A stretch of 64,000 nucleotides of DNA from Pseudogulbenkiania subflava DSM 22618 (GTDB lineage: Bacteria > Pseudomonadota > Gammaproteobacteria > Burkholderiales > Chromobacteriaceae), in NCBI RefSeq assembly GCF_900177275.1, contig NZ_FXAG01000018.1, forward strand, positions 1-64,000, in the 5' to 3' direction. Shown piece after piece: positions 53,842-64,000 of the stretch; position 1 is the first letter of the stretch; each line of letters opens with the position of its first letter. Below the pieces are notes generated by a model. The model searched no databases, was not told where the DNA came from, and saw nothing but the letters and a program-made list of their open reading frames with translations. The position numbers and the translations under genes are program-made.

Positions 53842-54585
53842 TTATGCACTAGCCGAGATGCCCAGCAGCGTCTCCAGCAATACGTCGACGCGGCTCTTGC
53901 ATTGCTGCAGTACGCCGGGATCGAACACGATCTCATCGGCGCCTGGCTGGAGCCCAGCCGCCTTGTTGACCACCATGCACACATGGGCGTAGGGAATGCC
54001 CATTTCCTTGGCCAGTGCCGCCTCCGGCATGCCGGTCATGCCGACCATGGTGGCGCCGTCGCGCTCGAGGCGGCGAATCTCGGCCGGCGACTCCAGACGG
54101 GGGCCCTGGGCGACGGCGTAGACGCCACCGTCCACGATCGGCACCCCTGCGCTCTGAGCCGCTGCCAGCAGGCGGGCGCGCAAATGGGGGCAGTAGGGCT
54201 GGGTGAAATCGACGTGCACCACCGGCTTGTCCGGCCCTTCGAAGAAGGTGTGCTTGCGTCCCCAGGTGTAATCGATGATGTCGTCCGGCACCACCAGCAT
54301 GCCGGTTTCCAGGTTGACGGCGATGCTGCCTACCGAACCGATCGAGACAATGCCGCGGACCCCCTGGTTGTGCAGGGCCCAGATATTGGCACGGGAATTG
54401 ATTTCGTGGGGAGCGATGGAATGGCCAAAACCGTGGCGCGCCAGAAAGACGACGTTTTCCTGTCCGATGCGGCCAAAGGTGAGTGCGCAAGAGGGGTCGC
54501 CAAAGGGTGTGCGCACCACTTGGCGATGGGTGATTTCAAGAATGGGCAGCGTGGCAAGCCCGCTGCCGCCGATGATGGCTAGCAT
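53842..54585 (-). CDS. mtnP: S-methyl-5'-thioinosine / purine nucleoside phosphorylase
   Basis: A 247-residue PNP/MTAP-family phosphorylase. The phosphate-binding LAIIGGSGL, RHGFGHSIAPHEINSRANIWAL, and the purine-site VGMTGMPEAALAKEMGIPYAHVCMVVN are clear. The pattern fits the short methylthioinosine phosphorylases of Pseudomonas and relatives; substrate preference between MTA and MTI is not certain. The neighbouring hpt fits a purine-salvage role. Confidence 0.85.
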   Translation of the reverse strand: MLAIIGGSGLATLPILEITHRQVVRTPFGDPSCALTFGRIGQENVVFLARHGFGHSIAPHEINSRANIWALHNQGVRGIVSIGSVGSIAVNLETGMLVVPDDIIDYTWGRKHTFFEGPDKPVVHVDFTQPYCPHLRARLLAAAQSAGVPIVDGGVYAVAQGPRLESPAEIRRLERDGATMVGMTGMPEAALAKEMGIPYAHVCMVVNKAAGLQPGADEIVFDPGVLQQCKSRVDVLLETLLGISASA

Positions 54586-54643
54586 GGCGGTTCCCCTTGG
54601 CAAGAGCGTGGCAGCGAAGGCCGGCCACGCAAGGCTTATTGTG

Positions 54644-54669
54644 CCGCCATTATGGCTTAATAATGACGG
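54644..54669 (-). terminator. Hairpin between hpt and mtnP
   Basis: CCGCCATTAT and ATAATGACGG form a ten-base stem with one mismatch and a six- to seven-base loop. There is no T run, so it may be a processing or partial termination site. Confidence 0.35.
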
Positions 54670-54700
54670 CGGGGAAAATGCGCCAAGGCTTACAGCTTGC

Positions 54701-55243
54701 TTATTTCAGCGCATGGATGGCCGGCAGGTTGCGCCAGATGCCGCGCACGTCCATGCCGTAGCCGAACACGTAGCGGTCCGGCACGTCGATGCCGACGAAA
54801 TCGGCCGCGATCGGCTTTTCCTTGCTGATCAATTTGTTGGCGAACACCGCACTGTAGAAGCTCTTTGCCCCCATTTCCATCACCTTGTCGCGGATCGCGG
54901 CCATGGTCTGGCCTTCGTCGAGGATGTCGTCGAGCACCAGCACCACGCGGTCGCGTACATCCTCCTTCGGTGCCTGGCGCCATACCAGTTCGCCGCCCTG
55001 GGTCTTGTCGCCGTAACGGGAGACGTGCACGTAGTCGAAATCGAGCGGGAAGATCAGGCGCGGCAGCAACTGGCCGGTGAACACGACGGCCCCACCCATC
55101 ACGGAGAGGATGAGCGGATAGCTGTCGCCCAGTTTGGCGGTGATGTCGAGCGCCATGCGATCGACGGCGGCGTCGACCTCCTCGGCGGTAAACAGGATGT
55201 CCGAGCTGTTCAGGATGCCACGGGCTTCGGCGACGTTGGGCAT
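54701..55243 (-). CDS. hpt: Hypoxanthine-guanine phosphoribosyltransferase
   Basis: A 180-residue type-I PRTase. The PRPP-binding motif is VVLVLDDILDEGQTM, with an N-terminal LSVMGGAVVFTGQLLPRL and C-terminal DRYVFGYGMDVRGIWRNLPAI. The ATG at 55243 has GGAG six bases ahead and is chosen over the ATG four codons upstream. It salvages hypoxanthine and guanine to IMP and GMP. Confidence 0.92.
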   Translation of the reverse strand: MPNVAEARGILNSSDILFTAEEVDAAVDRMALDITAKLGDSYPLILSVMGGAVVFTGQLLPRLIFPLDFDYVHVSRYGDKTQGGELVWRQAPKEDVRDRVVLVLDDILDEGQTMAAIRDKVMEMGAKSFYSAVFANKLISKEKPIAADFVGIDVPDRYVFGYGMDVRGIWRNLPAIHALK

Positions 55244-55254
55244 GGTTGTCTCCA

Positions 55255-55284
55255 TTCAAAAGAAGAAGCCCCCGAACGGGGGCT
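55255..55284 (-). terminator. Terminator after galU
   Basis: On the minus strand AGCCCCC, loop GTTC, GGGGGCT, then TCTTCTTTT. It lies 25 bases after the galU stop. Confidence 0.85.
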
Positions 55285-55309
55285 GCGCTGGTTCCGTCGG
55301 GCGGACCGC

Positions 55310-56182
55310 TCAGCGCGCGTTGAAGGTGGCGAGATAGTCCGCGAATTCACGGCCGACCTCGTGGTGTTTCAGACCGTAGTTGATGGTGGCCTTGAGGTAA
55401 CCCAGCTTGGAGCCGCAATCGTAGCGCACGCCGTTGAACGGTAGCGCCAGCACGGTTTCGTCCTTGAGCAGCTCGGCGATACCGTCGGTGAGCTGGATTT
55501 CCCCGCCGGCACCGGCCTGGGTCTTGGCCAGCTTGTCGAAGATGCGCGGGGTCAGGATGTAGCGCCCCACCACGGCGAGGTTGGACGGCGCCACGTCCGG
55601 GTGCGGCTTCTCGACGATGCTGCTGATGCGCTGCCGGCCAGTGGCATCGCTCTGCACTTCGACGATGCCGTAGGAACCGGTTTCTTCCGGCGCCACGGTT
55701 TCTACCCCCAGCACCGAGCACTGCTGCTCGTTGAAAGTATCGACCATCTGCGCCATGGCGCCGGGCTCGCCGTCGATCAGGTCGTCGGCCAGGATCACGG
55801 CGAACGGCTCGTCGCCGACCACGGGCTTGGCACACAGCACCGCGTGGCCGAGGCCGAGCGCCTCGGTCTGACGGATATAGATGCAGGTGACCGACGGCGG
55901 CAGGATGCCCTGTACCAGGTCCAGCAGCTTCTGCTTGTTCTTGTACTCGAGCTCGGTTTCGAGCTCGTAGGCCTTGTCAAAGTGGTCTTCGATGGAGCGC
56001 TTGTTACGCCCGGTGATGAAAATCAGCTCGGTGATGCCGGCGGCGATGGCTTCCTCGACCGCGTACTGGATCAGCGGCTTGTCGACCACCGGCAGCATTT
56101 CCTTGGGGCTCGCCTTGGTGGCGGGCAGGAAGCGGGTGCCCATGCCGGCGACCGGGAACACGGCTTTGGTAATTTTCTTCAT
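55310..56182 (-). CDS. galU: UTP--glucose-1-phosphate uridylyltransferase
   Basis: A 290-residue nucleotidyltransferase. The N-terminal [23 protein letters not shown] is the GalU signature; the [10 protein letters not shown] and [12 protein letters not shown] segments hold substrate and metal contacts. It makes UDP-glucose for surface polysaccharides. Confidence 0.95.
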   Translation of the reverse strand: MKKITKAVFPVAGMGTRFLPATKASPKEMLPVVDKPLIQYAVEEAIAAGITELIFITGRNKRSIEDHFDKAYELETELEYKNKQKLLDLVQGILPPSVTCIYIRQTEALGLGHAVLCAKPVVGDEPFAVILADDLIDGEPGAMAQMVDTFNEQQCSVLGVETVAPEETGSYGIVEVQSDATGRQRISSIVEKPHPDVAPSNLAVVGRYILTPRIFDKLAKTQAGAGGEIQLTDGIAELLKDETVLALPFNGVRYDCGSKLGYLKATINYGLKHHEVGREFADYLATFNAR

Positions 56183-56309
56183 CTTTACTGCTCTCTGATG
56201 GAATCGGGGAGATTTTACTGCGCCGAAAGGTCTTTTGCCGAGTGTGGCGTCGTGGCGCGTTGCGCGGCGCGTCGAACGCGCCCTAGGTCTGGACCGCCGC
56301 CTGTGAGTT

Positions 56310-59968
<3,659 letters not shown>

Positions 59969-60290
59969 TAGCCCGTCCGCGTTAAGGCGAATAATCCCGA
60001 AGCATTATATCGGAAGGGGGTGCTTGACACAGCTATCACGTTGTCAATCGTTTCACCCGAACCTTACCACTTCACGCCTCGTCCCTTCTATAGCAAAACC
60101 GCTAAATCGATAGCGGTTTGTCATCCGCCCCGGCCTTTTTCGGCTCTGGCGTCGTGTATTTGTCATGTCCATGGCGAACCATTCACGCCATCGTCGTGTC
60201 CCAGCAGCCTGCTGGAACCGGGAAAATCTGGGCGCTTGCCATTTAGTACTAGTTAGAACTAAACTAATACGAACCAAAACAGGGCTGCCC
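59969..60290. other. 322-base divergent intergenic region zipA / marR
   Basis: Holds promoters for both sides. Near marR a dyad TAGTT-AG-AACTA lies at 60250-60261 within a TTAGTA...CTAA-rich stretch, a likely MarR-type operator. Nothing else recognised. Confidence 0.4.
60250..60261. promoter_or_regulatory. Candidate MarR operator
   Basis: Dyad TAGTT-AG-AACTA, with outer TTAGTA and CTAA repeats (60243-60266), 30 bases before the GTG start of the MarR-type gene. Autoregulation is inferred. Confidence 0.45.
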
Positions 60291-60758
60291 GTGGATACCG
60301 TTTACAAGACCGACGTCCTCCCCGTCATCAGGGAGCTGGTGCGCGCTTTCCAGGCGTTCGAGCAGTACTCGGCACGTCACGTGCGCGAACTCGGCCTGAC
60401 CCCGCCGCAGTTCGACGTGATCGCCACGCTCGGCAACACGCCGGGCATGAGCTGCAAGGAGCTCTCGGAAAAAACCCTGATCACCAAGGGTACCCTGACC
60501 GGCGTGATCGACCGGCTCGCCGAAAAGGGGGTGGTGACGCGCCAGGAGCGTCCCGAGGATCGCCGCAGCGTGTTCCTATCCCTGACCAGTGCCGGTGAGG
60601 AATTGTTCCGCCAGGTCTTTCCGGCACACTGCGACTACATGCACCAGGCCTTCAGCCATTGCAGCCGCGACCAGCTCCAGCTCTGGTCGAACCAGCTGGC
60701 GGGGTTGAAGGCGGTGCTCAACCAGGCTTTGGAGAAACAAGAAAATGAATCGACCTGA
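60291..60758 (+). CDS. MarR-family transcriptional regulator
   Basis: A 155-residue winged-helix regulator from a GTG start at 60291. Core: LTPPQFDVIATLGNTPGMSCKELSEK, KGTLTGVIDRLAEKGVVTR and the wing QERPEDRRSVFLSLTSAGEEL. Longer upstream in-frame starts would run through the operator-like region and are unlikely. It overlaps the cytochrome b561 gene by 14 bases and probably controls that cluster. Confidence 0.87.
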   Translation: MDTVYKTDVLPVIRELVRAFQAFEQYSARHVRELGLTPPQFDVIATLGNTPGMSCKELSEKTLITKGTLTGVIDRLAEKGVVTRQERPEDRRSVFLSLTSAGEELFRQVFPAHCDYMHQAFSHCSRDQLQLWSNQLAGLKAVLNQALEKQENEST

Positions 60759-61290
60759 ACGTTACGCCACCCCGTCCATCCTGCTGCACTGGCTGGTGGC
60801 GCTGCTGATCGTGGTGGGGTTCGGCCTGGGCCTGACCCTGTCCGGCATGCCGCTGTCGCCGACCAAGTTCAAGCTGATCGGCTGGCACAAATGGCTGGGC
60901 ATCAGCGTGCTGGCACTGCTGGCACTGCGCCTCGTGGGGCGGCTGCTGTGGCCGGCACCGGCACTGCCCGGGACGATGTCGCCGCTGGCGCAATTGGCTG
61001 CCAAGGGCGGGCATCTGGCGCTGTACGCGCTGATGCTGGCAGTACCACTGACCGGCTGGTTGATGAGCTCGGCCTACGGCATCCCGGTGGTCTATCTCGG
61101 CCTGATCCCGCTGCCCGACCTGATCGCAGCCAACGAGCCCCTCGCCCATCAGCTCAAGGACGTGCATGAACTACTTAACTGGACGCTGGCGCTGGCCGTG
61201 GCCGGCCACGCGCTGGTGGCGTTCAAACACCATTTCATCGACCGCGACGGCCTGTTGTTCCGCATGAGCCTGAAACAGCCGCGCACCTGA
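60745..61290 (+). CDS. Cytochrome b561
   Basis: A 181-residue membrane di-haem protein with four helices. Haem-ligand His are in ILLHWLVALL, IGWHKWLG, GGHLALYALM and HALVAFKHHF. It probably moves electrons from quinol to periplasmic acceptors. Clustered with two YceI-family genes, a common pairing. Confidence 0.9.
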   Translation: MNRPERYATPSILLHWLVALLIVVGFGLGLTLSGMPLSPTKFKLIGWHKWLGISVLALLALRLVGRLLWPAPALPGTMSPLAQLAAKGGHLALYALMLAVPLTGWLMSSAYGIPVVYLGLIPLPDLIAANEPLAHQLKDVHELLNWTLALAVAGHALVAFKHHFIDRDGLLFRMSLKQPRT

Positions 61291-61319
61291 CCTCCACAAC
61301 TTTGCTACCGAGACCCGAC

Positions 61320-61868
61320 ATGAGAGTGCTGATTCCCACCGCCCTGCTGCTGGCGACCCCGCTGGCCTTCGCCGCACCGGCCGACCTGGCCCAAAGCCGC
61401 ATCGGCTTCGCCATGAAACAGCTGGGGACGCCGGTCGACGGCGGCTTCAAGAGCTTTTCGGCCAACGTCGAGCTGAACCCGGCCAAGCCGGAGGTCGGCA
61501 AGGCGGACATCACCATCCAGACCGGCAGTATCAGCCTGCCGACGCGCGACGCGGAAGCCGAAGCCAAGAAGAAGGAATGGTTCAACGCCGGCCAGTTCCC
61601 GACTGCGCGCTTCGTGTCGAGCAGCATCAAGAGCGCCGGCCCCAACCGCTACCAGGTAACCGGCAAACTGACGCTCAAGGGCATCACCCGCGACGTCAGC
61701 GCGCCGTTCACGCTGAAACAGCAGGGCGCCCTGAACGTGGTGGAAGGGGTGATGCCGGTTTCCCGTCTGGCCTTCAAGATCGGAGAAGGCGACTGGACCG
61801 ATACCGGCACCGTCGCCGACGAAGTACAGATCAAGTTCCACGTGGCTTTCCCGGCCACAACCAAGTAG
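61320..61868 (+). CDS. YceI-family periplasmic protein (first copy)
   Basis: A 182-residue protein with a signal peptide (about 1-19, LAFA) and a lipocalin-like YceI domain that binds polyisoprenoids. It is shorter and more diverged than the next copy: the usual His-rich start (DPTHT) is replaced by DLAQSRIGFAMKQLG. The stop codon is overlapped by repeat copy C. Confidence 0.83.
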   Translation: MRVLIPTALLLATPLAFAAPADLAQSRIGFAMKQLGTPVDGGFKSFSANVELNPAKPEVGKADITIQTGSISLPTRDAEAEAKKKEWFNAGQFPTARFVSSSIKSAGPNRYQVTGKLTLKGITRDVSAPFTLKQQGALNVVEGVMPVSRLAFKIGEGDWTDTGTVADEVQIKFHVAFPATTK

Positions 61869-62023
61869 GACCTATCCACGATCCGTCGCGAGCGGCCCTC
61901 AGCGGAGTGAAGAAGCGCAGAAGCCGGAATGGACATGTCGTCCATGAGGATGTTCGATCGCTTTCGCACCCAGTGCACATGAGCCCCGCCGGGGAGCGCG
62001 CGGCAAGATCGTGAACCGATTCC
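61867..62023. repeat. Intergenic repeat family, copy C
   Basis: Diverged copy: AGGACCTATCCACGATCC at the left, in the yceI stop codon, and AAGATCGTGAACCGATTCC at the right. Middle parts CGCGAGCGGCCCTCAGCGG and ATGAGCCCCG match copies A and B. Confidence 0.75.
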
Positions 62024-62048
62024 AAGCAACCCGCAGGAGAGAGTAAAC

Positions 62049-62621
62049 ATGATGAAGCAGACCCTGATCGCCGCCGCCCTGGCCGGCCTGAGCACCGCCG
62101 CCCTCGCCGCCCCGGTGACCTACAACGTCGACCCGACCCATACCTTCGCCCAGTACGAAGTGAACCACCTGGGCTTCTCGGTCCAGTCCGGCACCTTCAC
62201 CAAGACCAGCGGCAAGGTCGAGCTCGACAGCGCCGCCAAGAAGGGCGCGGTCGACATCACCATCGACGCCGACTCGCTGCAGACCTTCCTGCCGGACCGC
62301 GACAAGCACCTGAAGAGCAAGGACTTCTTCAACGTGACGCAGTACCCGACCATCACCTTCAAGTCCAAGAACCTGGAATTCGCCGGCGACAAGCTGACCG
62401 CGCTGAAGGGCGACCTGACCATCCTCGGCGTGACCAAGCCGGTCACGCTGAAAGTCACCCAGTTCGGCGGCAAGCCGAACCCGATGACCGGCAAGCAGAC
62501 CTACGGCGCCAACGCCGAAACCGTCATCAAGCGTAGCGATTTCGGCATGAAGACCTTCCTGCCGGCCATCGCCGACGACGTGGTGCTGAAAGTGGCGATC
62601 GAAGCCGTCAAGGCCGAGTAA
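62049..62621 (+). CDS. YceI-family periplasmic protein (second copy)
   Basis: A 190-residue protein with a signal peptide (about 1-20) and the canonical YceI start (YNVDPTHTFAQYEVNHLGFS), then FFNVTQYPTITFKSKNLEF and the C-terminal RSDFGMKTFLPAIADDVVLKV. It binds isoprenoid lipids in characterised members. Shine-Dalgarno AGGAGAG upstream. Confidence 0.92.
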   Translation: MMKQTLIAAALAGLSTAALAAPVTYNVDPTHTFAQYEVNHLGFSVQSGTFTKTSGKVELDSAAKKGAVDITIDADSLQTFLPDRDKHLKSKDFFNVTQYPTITFKSKNLEFAGDKLTALKGDLTILGVTKPVTLKVTQFGGKPNPMTGKQTYGANAETVIKRSDFGMKTFLPAIADDVVLKVAIEAVKAE

Positions 62622-62645
62622 GTCCGCGGCGTTGCCGCAACGACA

Positions 62646-62678
62646 ACAGCCCGCCATACCTGGCGGGCTGTTTGTTTT
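62646..62678 (+). terminator. Terminator after the second yceI
   Basis: ACAGCCCGCC pairs with GGCGGGCTGT around a short loop, followed by TTGTTTT. Confidence 0.85.
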
Positions 62679-62734
62679 GGGGCCGGGTATCCGACGGCCG
62701 GTCGCCTATCGCATAGCAGGCAGTGGAGCCTGTT

Positions 62735-62880
62735 TCAGCAGGCCGGCGCCCCCACGCAGGCGGAATGACGCCGGAGCGCAGGAGCCCTCATGTATACGAA
62801 GTACATGAGGGCTCTGGATCACTGAGCGCATCTTTAACGTGCCAATCTCCGGTTGGCTCAGCGCTGGAGGCACACGCAGC
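62735..62880. repeat. Related hairpin-rich intergenic element between yceI and smc
   Basis: Contains a 13-base-arm palindrome (62782-62794 with 62802-62814, GAGCCCTCATGTA and its complement) and a GGTTGGCTCAGCG module also present in repeat copy A. It lacks the AGAACCTGTTC ends, so it is a separate or decayed type. Confidence 0.6.
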
Positions 62881-62919
62881 CCGCCAACGCTCAGGATAGG
62901 CAGACGCAGCCGCCGGCTC

Positions 62920-64000
62920 TCAGGCGGTCTCGCGCATCTGCAAAGCCTCGACGATGTCCACCGCGACGATGCGGCTGACACCCTGCTCCTGCATGGTGAC
63001 GCCGACCAGTTGCTCGGCCATCTCCATGGTCAGGCGGTTATGCGAGATGTAGAGGAACTGGGTGCGCTCCGCCATGCGCTTGACCAGGTCGCAGAAGCGG
63101 CTGGTATTGGCGTCGTCGAGCGGGGCGTCGACCTCGTCCAGCAGACAGAACGGCGCCGGGTTGAGGCTAAACAGCGAGAACACCAGGCTCATCGCGGTGA
63201 GCGCCTTCTCGCCGCCGGAGAGCAGGTGGATGGTGCTGTTCTTCTTGCCCGGCGGCTGGGCGATGATCTGCACCCCGGCGTCCAGCAGGTCGTCGCCGGT
63301 CAGCATCAGTTCGGCGCGGCCGCCGCCGAACAGCGTCGGGAAAAACTCGCTCATCTTGGCGTTGACCGCGTCGTAGGTGGACTGCAACATGTCGCGCGTC
63401 TCGCCGTCGATCTTGGCGATGGCCTCCTCCAGCGTGGCCATCGCCTGCATCAGGTCGTCGGACTGGCTGGCCAGGTAGTCGCCGCGCTCGCGCGCCTGCT
63501 GCAACTCGTCGAGCGCGGCGAGGTTGACCGCGCCGAGGTTTTCCAGCGCGCGCGCCAGGCGCGCGATCTCGGCCGCCAGCGTGTTGGGCTTGACGGCGTC
63601 GGTCAGGTCGGCCAGCAGCGCCGCCTCGTCGGCCCCGGCTTCCTTCAGCTCCTCGCTGAAGCGCTCCACGCCGAGCCGCGCCTCCTGGTGCTTCAGCAGC
63701 CAGTCGGCCCGCGCGTTGCGCAGCGCCGGCAGCGCGGCGCTGACGTCATGCTGGCGCTGGCCGAGCTGGCGCAACTGCTCGGTCAGGCCGTTGAGCCGGT
63801 CGCGCACCGCGGCCAATTGCGTGTCGCGCTCATCGCGCTGTTCCAGCGCCAGTTGCAGCGCCTCCTCCGGCACCGCCTCGTCCACCGTCAAGGCTTCTTC
63901 GGCCAACGTTTCGAGCCGTTCCGCCAGTTGGTCGTCGCGTTCTTCCAGTTCCTTGGCGCGGCGAGCCAGTTCGGCCACCTTCTGCTCGGCGGTGGTCAGT
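62920..64000 (-). CDS. smc: Chromosome partition protein Smc, C-terminal part (5' end outside window)
   Basis: The frame is open to the window edge. The visible 360 residues are the end of the coiled coil (AKELEERDDQLAERLETLAEEA ...) and the C-terminal ATPase head: signature LLSGGEKALTAMSLVFSLF, Walker B FCLLDEVDAPLDDAN, and the D-loop region. SMC dimers with ScpAB organise the nucleoid. It reads toward the yceI gene on the other strand and toward zipA beyond. Confidence 0.95.
   Translation of the reverse strand, partial: LTTAEQKVAELARRAKELEERDDQLAERLETLAEEALTVDEAVPEEALQLALEQRDERDTQLAAVRDRLNGLTEQLRQLGQRQHDVSAALPALRNARADWLLKHQEARLGVERFSEELKEAGADEAALLADLTDAVKPNTLAAEIARLARALENLGAVNLAALDELQQARERGDYLASQSDDLMQAMATLEEAIAKIDGETRDMLQSTYDAVNAKMSEFFPTLFGGGRAELMLTGDDLLDAGVQIIAQPPGKKNSTIHLLSGGEKALTAMSLVFSLFSLNPAPFCLLDEVDAPLDDANTSRFCDLVKRMAERTQFLYISHNRLTMEMAEQLVGVTMQEQGVSRIVAVDIVEALQMRETA

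Overview
The window looks like the chromosome of a GC-rich, motile betaproteobacterium, most likely Neisseriales/Chromobacteriaceae. This is inferred from gene content (smc/zipA/ligA neighbourhood, polar-type flagellin cluster with flaG-fliD-fliS-fliT, bo3-type quinol oxidase, spu/puu polyamine locus); no rRNA or tRNA gene was seen to fix the taxon. Three copies of a lineage-type intergenic repeat whose end sits on the stop codon of a neighbouring gene also run through the chromosomal part.

Left part (1-25190). After the tail of an IS630-type transposase come tauABCD (taurine uptake and desulfonation) and a CysB-type LysR regulator. Then comes a complete putrescine locus. One minus-strand operon, puuD-puuA-spuC-potF-potG-potH-potI-puuB, encodes uptake plus both the gamma-glutamylated and the transaminase routes. 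puuR and puuC are divergent on the plus strand, and two TTGAC-N7-GTCAA dyads lie in the divergent promoter region. An rstAB two-component pair is followed by an Asr-like acid-shock protein gene preceded by an RstA-box-like site. A secreted trypsin-like protease, RNase PH, a PP2C phosphatase with a Ser/Thr kinase, and yicC close this part.

Integrated element (about 25190-39480). GC content and codon use visibly drop. The segment starts with a P4-type tyrosine integrase flanked by GTGTACCC arm-type repeats that recur at the right end. It holds a 615-residue protein with zinc ribbons, a broken second integrase, an AlpA-like regulator and a Prim-Pol/SF3 primase-helicase. Directly after the primase-helicase lies a perfect inverted repeat of paired GTGCGGCAA iterons, a probable replication origin. 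Small membrane and lipoproteins follow. Then comes a minus-strand cassette: PP2C phosphatase, Ser/Thr kinase with an FHA-like tail, and Ser/Thr kinase with a C-terminal cold-shock-like domain. This phosphatase/two-kinase cassette, carried as cargo on a satellite-like element, is the best candidate for an undescribed (possibly anti-phage) signalling system.

Right part (40350-64000). The cyoABCDE operon (quinol oxidase plus haem O synthase) is followed by a beta-hydroxyacid dehydrogenase and a minus-strand flagellar block: fliB, fliC with a textbook sigma-28 promoter, flaG, fliD, fliS, fliT, a DUF2802 protein, fliK and an FlhB-tail protein. Next are purine salvage genes (methylthioinosine phosphorylase, hpt), galU, ligA and zipA. 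A plus-strand MarR/cytochrome b561/YceI/YceI cluster then separates zipA from the C-terminal part of smc at the window edge.
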